Shown here piece by piece: positions 12,573 to 23,800 of a stretch of 64,000 bases of DNA. Origin of the DNA: Thamnaconus septentrionalis (Eukaryota; Chordata; Actinopteri; Tetraodontiformes; Monacanthidae); the NCBI GenBank assembly GCA_009823395.1, contig CM020516.1, positions 5,866,001 through 5,930,000 on the forward strand. Direction: 5' to 3'. The notes below the pieces were generated by a model. That model was not told the DNA's origin. It ran no database searches and saw only the letters and a list, made by a program, of their open reading frames with translations. The stretch's first letter is position 1. Each line of letters starts with the position of its first letter. Made by a program: the position numbers and the translations under genes.

Positions 12573-15500
12573 TGCCTGCGGACAATGTACAGATGTAATT
12601 ACAGATATTCCTGGATGTTATTTATTTTTCACACTGAGAGATGCCTTTGATAAATGATACCATAAATAACTACGGAGCGAAGCACGAGCACTTAAAGGGG
12701 GGACGGTCGGGGAGGGCACAGAAAGAGAAAAAAAAGCTGATTATCATAGTGATGGATGGATAAATATAAACGACAAGTATGAACGGCCGTACAAACAGAA
12801 ATTTAAACTCAATTTGCATTCTCTTGATCACACCCCGTCCCCCAGTCACTTTCCATACATCAGAGTGTGAACACACCATTGACGATGACTTAAAAAAAAA
12901 AGAAAAGGGCCGGCACCGCTGGCGTGCTCATCCAGCGCACCGGCTTTTAAGGTGCTAAATCTGCCTTTAAGGCTAAGTTCAGAAAGAGAGAGTGCCTGTG
13001 ACAGTGATGAAAAAGATGAGAGGTGAGAAAGGAAAAAAAGGTGAGAAAAGGAATAAAAAAAAAGGGGGGGGGGTAAGAAGGGAATGATAGACAGGAGACA
13101 GGAATAGGCCGTGAAAAAAAAAGGAATCAAGGCACAGCTTTCACCTTGAGAGGCTCTACAAGAGAGGAGTGGAGACGTGAAATCAGGAGGAGCGCCTGGA
13201 ACTAGAAAGGCGCACAACTTAAAGGGAGAACAAGTGCCAGAGTGTAAGACAGCGAGCGGAACTGACGCCGCAATGAAGGAACGACAGAACGCCGATTCGG
13301 GCTGAGTCAAAGCGGGTCGGAACGCCGACCAGGGCAGATAAACAGCTGCTTGAATGGCAGGAAGGGCGTGTCCACTTGTTAACGATGACCCTTCATTAAT
13401 GGAGCCCGGAGCAAATTCCCAGAAGGCATTGTGTTTACGCTTCCTGTAGCTGATAAAGGAGGAAAAGGAGTCAGATGCCGCTCGCTGACAGAAGGAAGTG
13501 GGGTTTGGAAAAATGTCCTTTTAGGGAAAAGTGTACAGGCTGGATTTCAGAAACAATTGAGACGTTAAAATCTGTGTAAATGTGAAAACATCTTTTGTAA
13601 GCAGTGTTGAGCCAACTGCAAATGCCAAGATACTTTATGTAATGGCGCAAAGCATTAAATGCTTACAATTCACTGGATTAGTTAAAGGAAGAAGAGTGAA
13701 ACTCTAATGACAGTTTAAGGTGCATTTGCAGTCAGAGTTGCACTAAAGCCAGTGTGATTAAAGTATTACAAATGAGATAATTAGCTGCTTTTAACTAGCA
13801 ATTCACTGCTACTACTACTTACATATCCATTCAGGGCTGCTTTGTGGTTTAATTAATTTAGCCCGTGAAACGGCAAAGCAAACAAAGACAAAAAGAAACA
13901 AACAAACAAAAAAAAAACCCTCAAGAGTGGAAAATAAAGCCCAGACAAAGCAATACAAAGCAAAGGAAAAAAATACACTGTTGAATTGTTGTTTGAGCTG
14001 ATTTGTGGGGAGCCGTGTGAAGAGGTCAGGGGAGGTCAGCGGAATATGAGATTAGGCCATTAGAGAGAGGAGACTTTGTGCGGGTATAATCCCCTCGCCG
14101 TAATCCCCCCCACCCTCCCGCTGCTAATGGCGGCAAGACAATAAAAAGCTCTAATCTGTCTTCTGGGATGGCGCGAGGCCGCGTGCGAGATATCTGTTGG
14201 AGTGCACAACATATACGGCCTAAAATGTTTTGAAGATTACTTTTCCTGGCATTTCTGCTTTATAAGATAGGGGGAGACACCAATCGTGGGGGAGCACTTG
14301 GATACGTGTAGCTCTTAGGCAAAGATAGGCAAAACTTCAGAGAGTAAAAGACCTTATAGCTGATTCAATCCCACCCCCCACTCACCCACCTCATAAATAC
14401 AAAAATAAACGAATGAGCAAGCAAGCATGACCCTTACTGTCTAAACCCAGTCTTAACTCATCTCTTCAAATAGGCTGTTTTAATTTGGTTAAACAATAGT
14501 CAACTGGTTGGCTGGCAGGAGAAAGTGATGCAAGATGGTGAAATTCCACCAAACTGGAATTTTGTCACCTTGACAATCACTTTATTTCTGGAAAATTGAA
14601 TGTTTCGGTTTGCATTCTATTGCCAGACCAAAGTCTCAAATGAAGCGGAATGAGTTGAGGCTGAATTTGCAAGACACAATTTTAACCTGAACTTACAGGT
14701 TTGTTTTTGGTCTGACAAGGACAGATATTTTTTTTTCTACTGACGTTGCTGAGCCACAACAACTACATCGGCATCCCCTAGAATCAATAATGACACATTC
14801 CCATACAAATTCCATCCAAATAATAAATGGCTTTATTCTATAAACAAAAACACTGAAACAAGCAAAATATAAATTAAAATAATAATATAAAAGAAAAAAC
14901 TTTTTCCTACATATATCCCTCAAAGATATCTTTACAGACCAGTGTTTAAAAAAAAAAAAATCAATAATGAGTTACACATCTTTAAATGTATATTGATGTT
15001 GTTCCATAAGTTTACCCCTATAACAGATACACATCTTTTAATACCTTCAAAGGCTCTTTGTACAGTAAACATTCAGACTTTGGAACACTCTGAGAGTGAC
15101 CTTTGTTTAACAACGGAACATTCTTTTCACAATTCTATAATAACACAAATCATTAAACTTCATAATGTAAGAACTTCTGGCACCAAATACAAGTTGTGGG
15201 TGAAAAATGAATTTGTCCATGTTAGCTAACGAGCTAACATCCTCTCGATCACCCTAACCAGCTAACTATGCGGTATTCGCAGTTCAACTCTGCATAGGCA
15301 AAATGACAACCATATGTTCCTCGTAGGCGTCTCTTGTTAACCCGAACAAATAACACGGTTTAACGCATCGTAACTGCGTGCACTATACACAGACAGGATT
15401 AAGTTATTACCATGCTATTAGCATTATTAGCTGTGTTTCACTATTCACGGGCAACACCCGCGGATATTCAGGGGCGACTGTATATAGTGTGTGCTTGGTT

Positions 15501-15676
15501 TACGTTTGATAAAATGTGCTTCTTTTTTTAACTGCTTATGTGCAGTCACTACAAAAAAAGGACTTTGAAACACACTTTGATTTGATGACCACGCGTGTCA
15601 CTTCAAAGCACATTTTAAAGAACGCACAACGTTGCTCGTCGAATCATACAACACGTCATCGAAGTTATGCGCTTTG

Positions 15677-15924
15677 ATTGGTGTCACGTGACCAGGGAGT
15701 CCTCCGAGCCTATTAAAGCGAAATCAAAGGACGCCTTCGGTATAACTGCGAAGACAGCGTCGAGTCCTTCTAGTCTCTCATTTACCGTCTGTGGATTTAT
15801 TCCAGGATTTTCACAACCTTGATTGGTTGATCGCGTCTCAATTACTTTAGTTCGTTTCTCAATTACTTTTTTTTTTTTAAATAGCTTTTCGGCGACTGTG
15901 TTCACATCGAGGGTTTTCTTGAAG
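15677..15924 (+). promoter_or_regulatory. Promoter-like module with a candidate short first exon, inside cdh5 intron 1
   Basis: ATTGG (inverted CCAAT box) at 15677-15681, CACGTGAC E-box at 15685-15692 and TATTAAAG at 15711-15718 are spaced as in a compact TATA promoter, predicting a start near 15742. A GTAAGG donor at 15925 follows GAAG. It could be an alternative cdh5 promoter, a non-coding RNA promoter or the remains of a mobile-element promoter. Confidence 0.35.
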
Positions 15925-16279
15925 GTAAGGCTCTCGCATATTACTCTGTTAGCCAATTCAGCCGCAGAAACGTGTGTTTTAGTGTTTTACAGCTCCGTGT
16001 TGTTGCCCGGCAGGCGACTGTGTGTCGAACGTTGAGCCACAGTCTCACTTTGCCAAAATTGAAATAACGATAAACGTGCAACAGTTTTCTTTTTCTTTCT
16101 GTCTGTCTCGCTTGTGCTGTTCAGTTTCCTCGTAGGCATTTATTTTGTAGAGCCCCACTAATTGGACAGGAATCATCACCTGTACGAAGCGCTGTTACTA
16201 CTGATGCGCTGTCGTTGGCGATTTTATGAAGCGCGGTCATTATGGTTATTCTGGGTCTTTCTATAGTCGATATTCAATC

Positions 16280-16281
<2 letters not shown>

Positions 16282-16321
<40 letters not shown>
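16282..16321. repeat. TG microsatellite
   Basis: Twenty TG units in cdh5 intron 1, between the promoter-like module and a GCGCATGCGC site. Confidence 0.95.
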
Positions 16322-16322
<1 letters not shown>

Positions 16323-17632
16323 TATTTCGTTACATGTCCGCTTATCCGCTTTTGCACGCGCACAAGGCGGTTTGACGTCGCGTGACCTTGTCGGTCAACT
16401 TCAAAACTTAATTTGCGTTCATTCGTCAAGTGGGCCCCCTCCAACCCCCGCCCTCTTTCCGCGCATGCGCTGTGCGCACGCACCTTTGCCAGAACATTCT
16501 CCAGCAGAACTAGTGGGAGTGTTTGAGAGTGTCGCTGCGCTCTCTGTTAACTATTGCCAGACGATTGTGTGCCGAGTCGAAAGCTGAGCCAGTCAATAGT
16601 CTCACTCAGCTCCCTCAGCCAAACGATAGCGTGCAACATTTTATTTCTTTTCCTGTGTTGAACTTGAACTTGCCTGTGTATAGTATAATAATAGAGCAGA
16701 GCAGAGTACAGAGCTCCGCTGCAGCCGCTTCCGCTGCTGTAGAAACTTGGCGTGTAGTTGGTGCAAAAGTGGCAGGTTTTCATTTTTCTGGTGGGTGGCG
16801 TTTTTATATGAAAAGGACAAAAACTTACTGAATGTATACCCCCTGTAGGAAAGATGTGCGTCTGCTTCAATGGTGACTGTTTTATTTTTTTTATTATTAT
16901 TATTATTATTATTTTTTTTAGCAAGAGTTGTGGCTAAAATCACCTATTTTAGCAACAGAAAATGTAGGTTTATGTCTATCTAACAAAAACACTAGACTTT
17001 GTTCTTTCTTTCTTTTTTGAAGAAGAAGAAATATACAAAATCTAATATTTTAGCTGTATATGCTATGCGCAGAAAGGCCAAATTTTAAAATGTCAACTTG
17101 CCCAGCTATGGAGCACTCGTCCTGTCCAGCAGCCAGGGAACGGAGACAGAATTCTGAGTGGCTTTACCGTCAAGCTTCCATCTCGCTCCCCACCCGTCTT
17201 CTCCTTCTCCTGTGCACTCGCCAGCGGGTCGGGGCCCAAAATGGGTCGCATGTCTATGTTTAATAGATCCCCGTATGGCCACATTCCTCAGCCCCGGGGT
17301 CCCACGGCGAGGGGGCTAAATGTTTCATTTGGGTCCCAGGCTGAAAGGCTTTAAGAGCGCTGCTCGCTGACGATAGGCGCCGACCCCGAGGCTCGGCAAC
17401 GGCGGCGGCGGGCCTGTGAGGGGACGCCGAGTCCTTGGCCTTCGCTCTGACTCACACCCTGGCACAGCGAAGGGGTCTGTCAGTGTCTGATAAGTGGTTT
17501 TAATGTGATCCACCCCACCCCCGTCCCCCGCTCTCCCTCCGTTTTCATCCCCCCCGTCTCTCACCACTTATTCCACATTTTCCTACCTCCTCTTGCTCAT
17601 CCTTTTTTTTTTTTTTTTTTACCTCCTGCTAG

Positions 17633-17851
17633 ACGATGGCGTCGCTCCAGTTGTTGTTGCTGGCCCTCGCGGTGCAGCTGGTCGCACCCTCAGTCGACCT
17701 GGAGGCCAAGACTCCCGGAGGTCCGGGCGAGGTCGTGCAGAAGGGGTCGTTGTCGCACCCGGTCCTGGTGAGGAGGAAGAGGGAGTGGATCTGGAATTCT
17801 CTGTACGTGGAAGAGGAGAAACCTGCGCCCATCCCCTACAAAATCGGACAG
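17633..17851 (+). CDS. cdh5: cdh5 exon 2: start codon, signal peptide, propeptide, adhesion arm
   Basis: A polypyrimidine tract and AG acceptor precede 17633; ATG is at 17636; GTGAGT donor at 17852, phase 0. It encodes residues 1-72: a Leu-rich signal peptide, a short propeptide, the furin-type site RRKR (46-49) and the mature N-terminus EWIWN. Two tryptophans in the arm are characteristic of type II cadherins. Confidence 0.95.
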
Positions 17852-20800
17852 GTGAGTTTCCTTGCTCTCTGTGCTATTTCTGTGGTTTCTGAAGTTCTTG
17901 AGTCTCATACTGACAACGAAGGAGAGTCAAGATTGCAATGGGGACCGTTTTTTTTTGCACCTCATTTTTCATTCATTCATTCATTCATTTTCACAATTAA
18001 GATCAAAGGCATGACCACAAGTTCAAAGCAGAAGCAATGTATGACTATCAGCTGTTCTATACTACTGCAAAGTGACTAAACAAGTGTTGGCAGCACAGCA
18101 TTCTGAAGGGGTCAGTGGGCATCGAGAGGGGTCTGCAGTTGTCGGGGGGCATCGGCGGGTGTCGGGGGCGGGCTCAGTCCCATCAACTCTGCTTGCAGGT
18201 TTAATTTTTATTTTTTCCCCCCTTCCATTCCCAGTTGAAATCAAGCAAGAGGCTGGAGGTGAAGAATTTTGAAATTGACGGTGAAGGAGCCAACACCATC
18301 TTCACGGTGGACCACAAAGGCGACCTATTTGTCACCCGAGCGCTGGACCGTGAGGAGAAGAACGCCTACCACCTGACGGCCAGGATGTACGACGGCAACA
18401 GGCAGCTGATCGAGGACTCCGGAGAATTTGTTGTCCAGGTGACGGACATCAACGACAACACCCCCGTCTTCCCCAGGGCCTACAATGGGTCTGTGATGGA
18501 GAGGGCCAGCGTCGGTGAGTGAGCTGCGCGACGAGTGTGAATAGCTAAAATTATGCATACATACATCAGGAAAAGAAAAACTTGAATAAATATTTCATTA
18601 CCAAATTTATTTATAGACATTGATGTGAACAGCCAACTACTGGTTAGGTAACATTTTGTTACACTAACACTTGTTGATGCTACATGGTACAACATAATGA
18701 GTGTTGTCGTCATTTGATCAAACTTCCAAAGAGCTGTCTATGTATAGAAGTACTTGTACAAATGAAATACTTATGCAAGTTTCTTTTCCTGGTGTGTGTT
18801 ACCATCATTGTGACTGACTCTGTAAATGCAAAAGGGGAGTTTAATGCCTGTGAATGTGGCAAATGTGTGCTGGGCAGCGGCATCATGCAACTGACGTTTA
18901 ACTTAGTGATAATGAGCTGCTGTTAAAAATAGACTGGAGCATCGGGGGGCAATGAAATATGCGTCAACACCTGTCAGGACTATTAGCATGTCAGTCTGTG
19001 GGAGTTGAACTGAGGCGAAAACAACAGTTTCTGCTCGAGAGTCACGACTCGCTGGGAGAGCGTCAGAAAGCGAAAACTTTGGTTTTCATCACATTCTTCC
19101 ACAAATCCAGGGACCAAGGTGGCCGAGGTGAGGGCGACCGACGCCGACGACCCCACCACCGCCAACGGGGAGATCAGGTACTCGCTGGTCCAGGACCAAG
19201 CGGCCTTCCAGATCGACAGCATCACAGGTGCGTCATTTCATATGGTCCTGCAGCGACACTGCCGAATATTTCTGTTTGCCGTTAGCTCGAGCCGATCGTC
19301 TGTCCATCTCTGCCTCGCAGGTGTGATCAGCTGCAAGGTCAGCAATCTGGACCGGGAAACCAGGAGCCAGTATGTGGTTGTGGTCAAAGCCCAGGACATG
19401 AGGGGGATGAGCTCCGGCAGCACGGCCACCACCTCCGTCTCCATCACCATCTTCGACATCAACGACAACCTCGCCTCCTTCGTTCGAAGTACGGACCGGA
19501 GCTTTTGTGTTACATCTGTGGACGATAGTGTTTTTTCTTGATCATTTTTGCTCATCATCTTTCACTCGTTCCCAGGGTCGTACGAACTGCAGGTGCCGGA
19601 GAACCACAGGGTGCACGAGAAGATCGGCACGCTGGAGTTGGAGGACAGGGACCAGCTCCAGAACAAGGAGCCCATCTTCAGCCTCCCTGAGGACATCAGC
19701 AAACTGTTCAGCGTGCAGCGAAGCAGCCCCACCAAGGACGCCAACCTCATGCTGAACAAGGTGGGTGGCAAAAATCACACTGCAGGCATAAATAAAATCT
19801 TCTGCCTTTGCGTCATCTGAAAACATTCCTGCCACCGATCGTTTGGTGTTTTCCTTTTGCCGTCCTTGTTTTAGAAGTTTATACATTAAATCCATGAATC
19901 ACACCCACAAGAATATTATCGTAAAGTTCTGTCTAAAGAGAAGTTTCCCGTCCAGCATCAAACCCACCAGTTCCCGGCCTGCTGTTGGTCGGCGGGAGCT
20001 TTATTTATGCTTGCAGGTTTCTTTGGACCGGATTGTGCTTCTCTGATAAAAGCATTTAGGACATCAGAGAGCCGAGAAGGTATTCTAATGAAATGAGCCC
20101 TGTAATAGCTTGTGCCCACGCCAGTGCTGGAATCCAATCGCGCCACAATCTTCCCCCGCGACGCCTCTCGCCCTGCAGCTCCGCCGCCCGTCTCATCTTT
20201 TTCTCGCCGGCTGCGTTTCGCCGTTGTAAGCCGGCTATCATCCCGGCTGCGGCTGAGGTCTTATTCTTGTTAAGCTGTTTACGGCTGCCTTTGATACCCG
20301 GCGCAGGAGTATCCCCGCCACTGCGAATAATCCAGTTAGTGGAATGCGTCTACCTGTGGCGGCCCATCCGGCAGATAAAATAGCGTCGCCTTGGGGGGGA
20401 AAAAAAGAGTAAATAAATAAAAAAAAATTGTGTTTAACTGAACAGCGGGATGTTTCCAACACAGAAGGGAGAGAAGTAATGAGCGGAACAGTGACAGTAA
20501 GCAGTGCTTGCTGTTGTGTATGTGTGTGTGTGAACACTGAGCTGTACCCGTTTGTGTGTTTACCTGCACGGCAGCGTGGCTTTCTTATAAAGTTTAATCC
20601 TGCTCCTGTGACCCGGAATTACTCAACTTCACAAAACCTTCCTGACAAGTTTTGAACCCTGTTGTTGTTTTGTGAAACTGCAGCCTCTGGACTTCGAGAC
20701 GACCAACAGCTACGTTTTCAATGTGGATGTGACGGAGGACCATGGACACCTGCGGGGTTACGCCGACAACAAAAACTCTGCCGTCACCTCGGCTCGGGTA

Positions 20801-23800
20801 CAAACAGCACACAACAAACACACACACACACACACGCACACAAACACACACACACACACACCCATTGCTGGTTTCTCTTTCTTCTGTCAATTATCGTCCA
20901 GGCAGGCCAGAACTGAGGGAATGAGAAGCTCTTATTTATGCTTTTGGGAAACAGGGGCATCTGACGTTTGAGGTTTGGCGCTGACTTTAATCTCGTTAAC
21001 GGGTCTAAGTATTCGAGGTACTTCATCTCCATAGGAGGATCGTGCATCTGCTGCTGTGCAGTTCTCGCAAGCCTCTGGAAGTGCAACGTTTTCAGCCCAT
21101 GTTGTCCAGAGAACTTGCATAAAGCTTGGGACGCTCTGATACCACTTTTTTTTTACATCACAAGCAGAAAAAATTAGTACTTGCATTTCAGTGTTCACCG
21201 ATACTGAGTACTTAAGGTCATTACACACTATAGAATTTAATTTGCAGATTACAGAACAGCGAGTTCTGTTATTTGAACAACATTACTCAGCATGTTTCTC
21301 TAGAACATGAGTGACAAGTTTCACAGCAGCACAAATGTTACAAAACTGTCATAGATGCATACGTACATATACAAATGAGTGAGTAGAGTACTCAACCCTG
21401 GTATCAGTACCAATACTGGTATTGGTGTCGGTGCATCACTACATAAAACCATGAAAATCCATGTGAAGCTGCGAGTGAAGCCCTCTCAACTGTGGCATTT
21501 TGCATTTGAACAAACAGGTGATCATCAGGGTGCTGGATGTGGACGAGCCGCCGGTCTTCACCCAGCCCACCTACCACTTCACCGTGGAGGAGGAGCGCAT
21601 GGTGAACCACATCGGCACCGTCACAGCCAGCGATCCCGACAAGGCCAAAAAGAGCATCAGGTAGGAGACTCTGGACACAAAGCAACCATGACAGTTTTTT
21701 TTTTTGTTTTTTTGCTCGAACAGCACTACAATGTTCTCTCCCCACCCACCCGTACCCCCACCCTCATCACACACAGGTACTCCATCCCGGACAGAGATTC
21801 TGCCATCACCATCAACCCCCAAACGGGTCAGCTGTACTCCCTGAGGCTGCTGGACCGAGAGCTGGAGGCCACGCACGTGTTTCAAGTTAAGGCGCAGGAG
21901 GAGCCGAACGGTGCGTCATTTTTTATTAGTCCTGTTTTCTTTTAACAATAGAAGCTTGGATTGGGAGGGAAGGAGGGGGAAAAAAATCCCAATAAAAACC
22001 ATGTGTGCGTGGGTAACAACTGCATCACGGACGCAGGGAGGGAGTGAGAACGTCTCCGAGGAGGAATGCTCTGGTTTTTTGCAGCTTGTGAGGATTTATT
22101 GAGGGATGGGAGCGTTGGGGGAAGAGGGAGGGATTTTTTCTATTTTTTTTATAGATTCACCATATTGCCACAACACCTGGTCGCAAAAGAGCTAGCGGGG
22201 AAAATCACGTTAGAACCACATATATTTTTAGAGCAGCATTGAATGGAACCCAGGCGTCTATTTTAGTGGCTTGTCACAATGTTTAAGGAGGCACAATGGC
22301 CCCTCTGAGCCTGACGGGGTCCTTGATATACGAGCGGCACTAAAGATAGTTTCAAAAAAAAAATCTCAGTTCAAGGGAGATGCGCATTTGTCAAAAGGAT
22401 GCTGCACATTCTGGCGGAACGTCACTGACACGAATTAAGAGCAGAAAGCTGCATTCGCTCGATTTAAACGCAGGCGTCCACCGGATAAAAAAGAGGGAAA
22501 AGTTCCCAAACAGACAGACGTCCCTTTTCAGTCCCTCGGCCTTAATCGGTTCCATCTCGGATAAACCGATCAGGCTTCTAGAGGAGGGGGACGGAAGAAA
22601 TCAGAGCTTGAATGAAGTGATGCTAATGTCTCGTGTCGTTCTCACTCCTGTCAGACTCCTGAGTGTCTCCCGCTCTTTGTTGACTGATTTGTTTTTCCGC
22701 CGTATTGAGCGTGACAGCGAGATTACATCCCGTTACCAGAGTGAGAGCCACATGTGAGGATGTAAGAATGGCTGCGGGCAACGTATCCCAACGTCTCGGG
22801 CGCGCGTCTTTTGACTTTTATTTTCTAGCTGTCAACGCACGGGGAGATTGATCCCCTCTCCCTCTCGCCCCTGTATCCCCCCATCCATTTTGCACTGAGA
22901 TTCTTCAGACGTGACGTTGTCTCAACCTGTCTTCTATAGGTCTGGAGTCGTTTGTGAAGGTGAACATCACAGTGAAGGACATCAATGACAACAAGCCAGA
23001 ACTGGTCGCGGACGAGGTCTTCCTCTGTGAGAACGACATGGCCGGAACGGTAATTAAAAAAAATGAAATAAATTGAATACTTGGTACACGTGCGTTTCTC
23101 TCCATGTATTTAAACCATCGTAAACCTTTCGACCCATACAGGAACAAAAGTGAGATGTTTTTTCTCATTCATAGCACCAAAACATTGCAACACCTTTGAG
23201 TTCTGGACTTAATTTAAAAACATCCATTGACAGGTCTTCACCTTCCATCCATTGTCAGGTCTTCACTTTCCATTGCAGGCTCCTGTGGAGGAACAGTGCA
23301 CTTCCTCAGGAGTCACAGTTAAAATTAGCTTAAAGTAACTATAGGTCTCAACATAAGTGCATATTTCACTCTCTGTTCACAGCATCCTGCAAAGAAGCTG
23401 AGTTAAAGCAGCATCAAGTTGTTTACCTGATGCAATAGCAGCACCTTTGAAAATGTTACCTCCCTGCAACACAAGTGGGAGCTGTAATAGATGCTAATCA
23501 GCCCTTTCTGTCGGGGCATCAAACAAATGTGTGAGTTTACGTTTCATATTTACAAGAATTCTCCACTGAATTGTCTTGTTTTTCCTCCCTCATCCCTCAG
23601 ATGATCGGAATCGTGAGAGCGACGGATAAAGACGAGCAGCCGGCCTCGTACCGCTTCAGCCTCGCCAGCCAGAGCTCCAACTTCTCCCTCAGAGACTACG
23701 GCAGTAAGTCTCACACACACTCTCGCCGTTTTGTTCGTGCTTGTTGCTCTAAACGCCGCTCGGAGCTCCCGCACCTGTTGCCACGCAACCGCTGAAAGTG

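Larger units (their letters stand above)
9026..17632 (+). other. cdh5: Intron 1 of cdh5 (inferred), no coding exon seen
   Basis: 8.6 kb between the putative exon 1 donor and the exon 2 acceptor. It holds CA/TG microsatellites (10145-10176, 10913-10940, 12535-12569, 16282-16321), a SINE (11621-11872) and regulatory-looking blocks: 9700-10140 with a perfect ATGCAAAT octamer at 10057, 13320-13500 with FOX/ETS/GATA sites, 14042-14260 with TAATC sites, and 15660-16480 with promoter-like motifs. The stretch 14800-15250 is AT-rich and I recognise nothing in it. Confidence 0.5.

Noticed and set aside
14820..15229. AT-rich region with a 95-codon frame, considered as a LINE fragment
   Set aside because: No reverse-transcriptase or endonuclease motif could be recognised.
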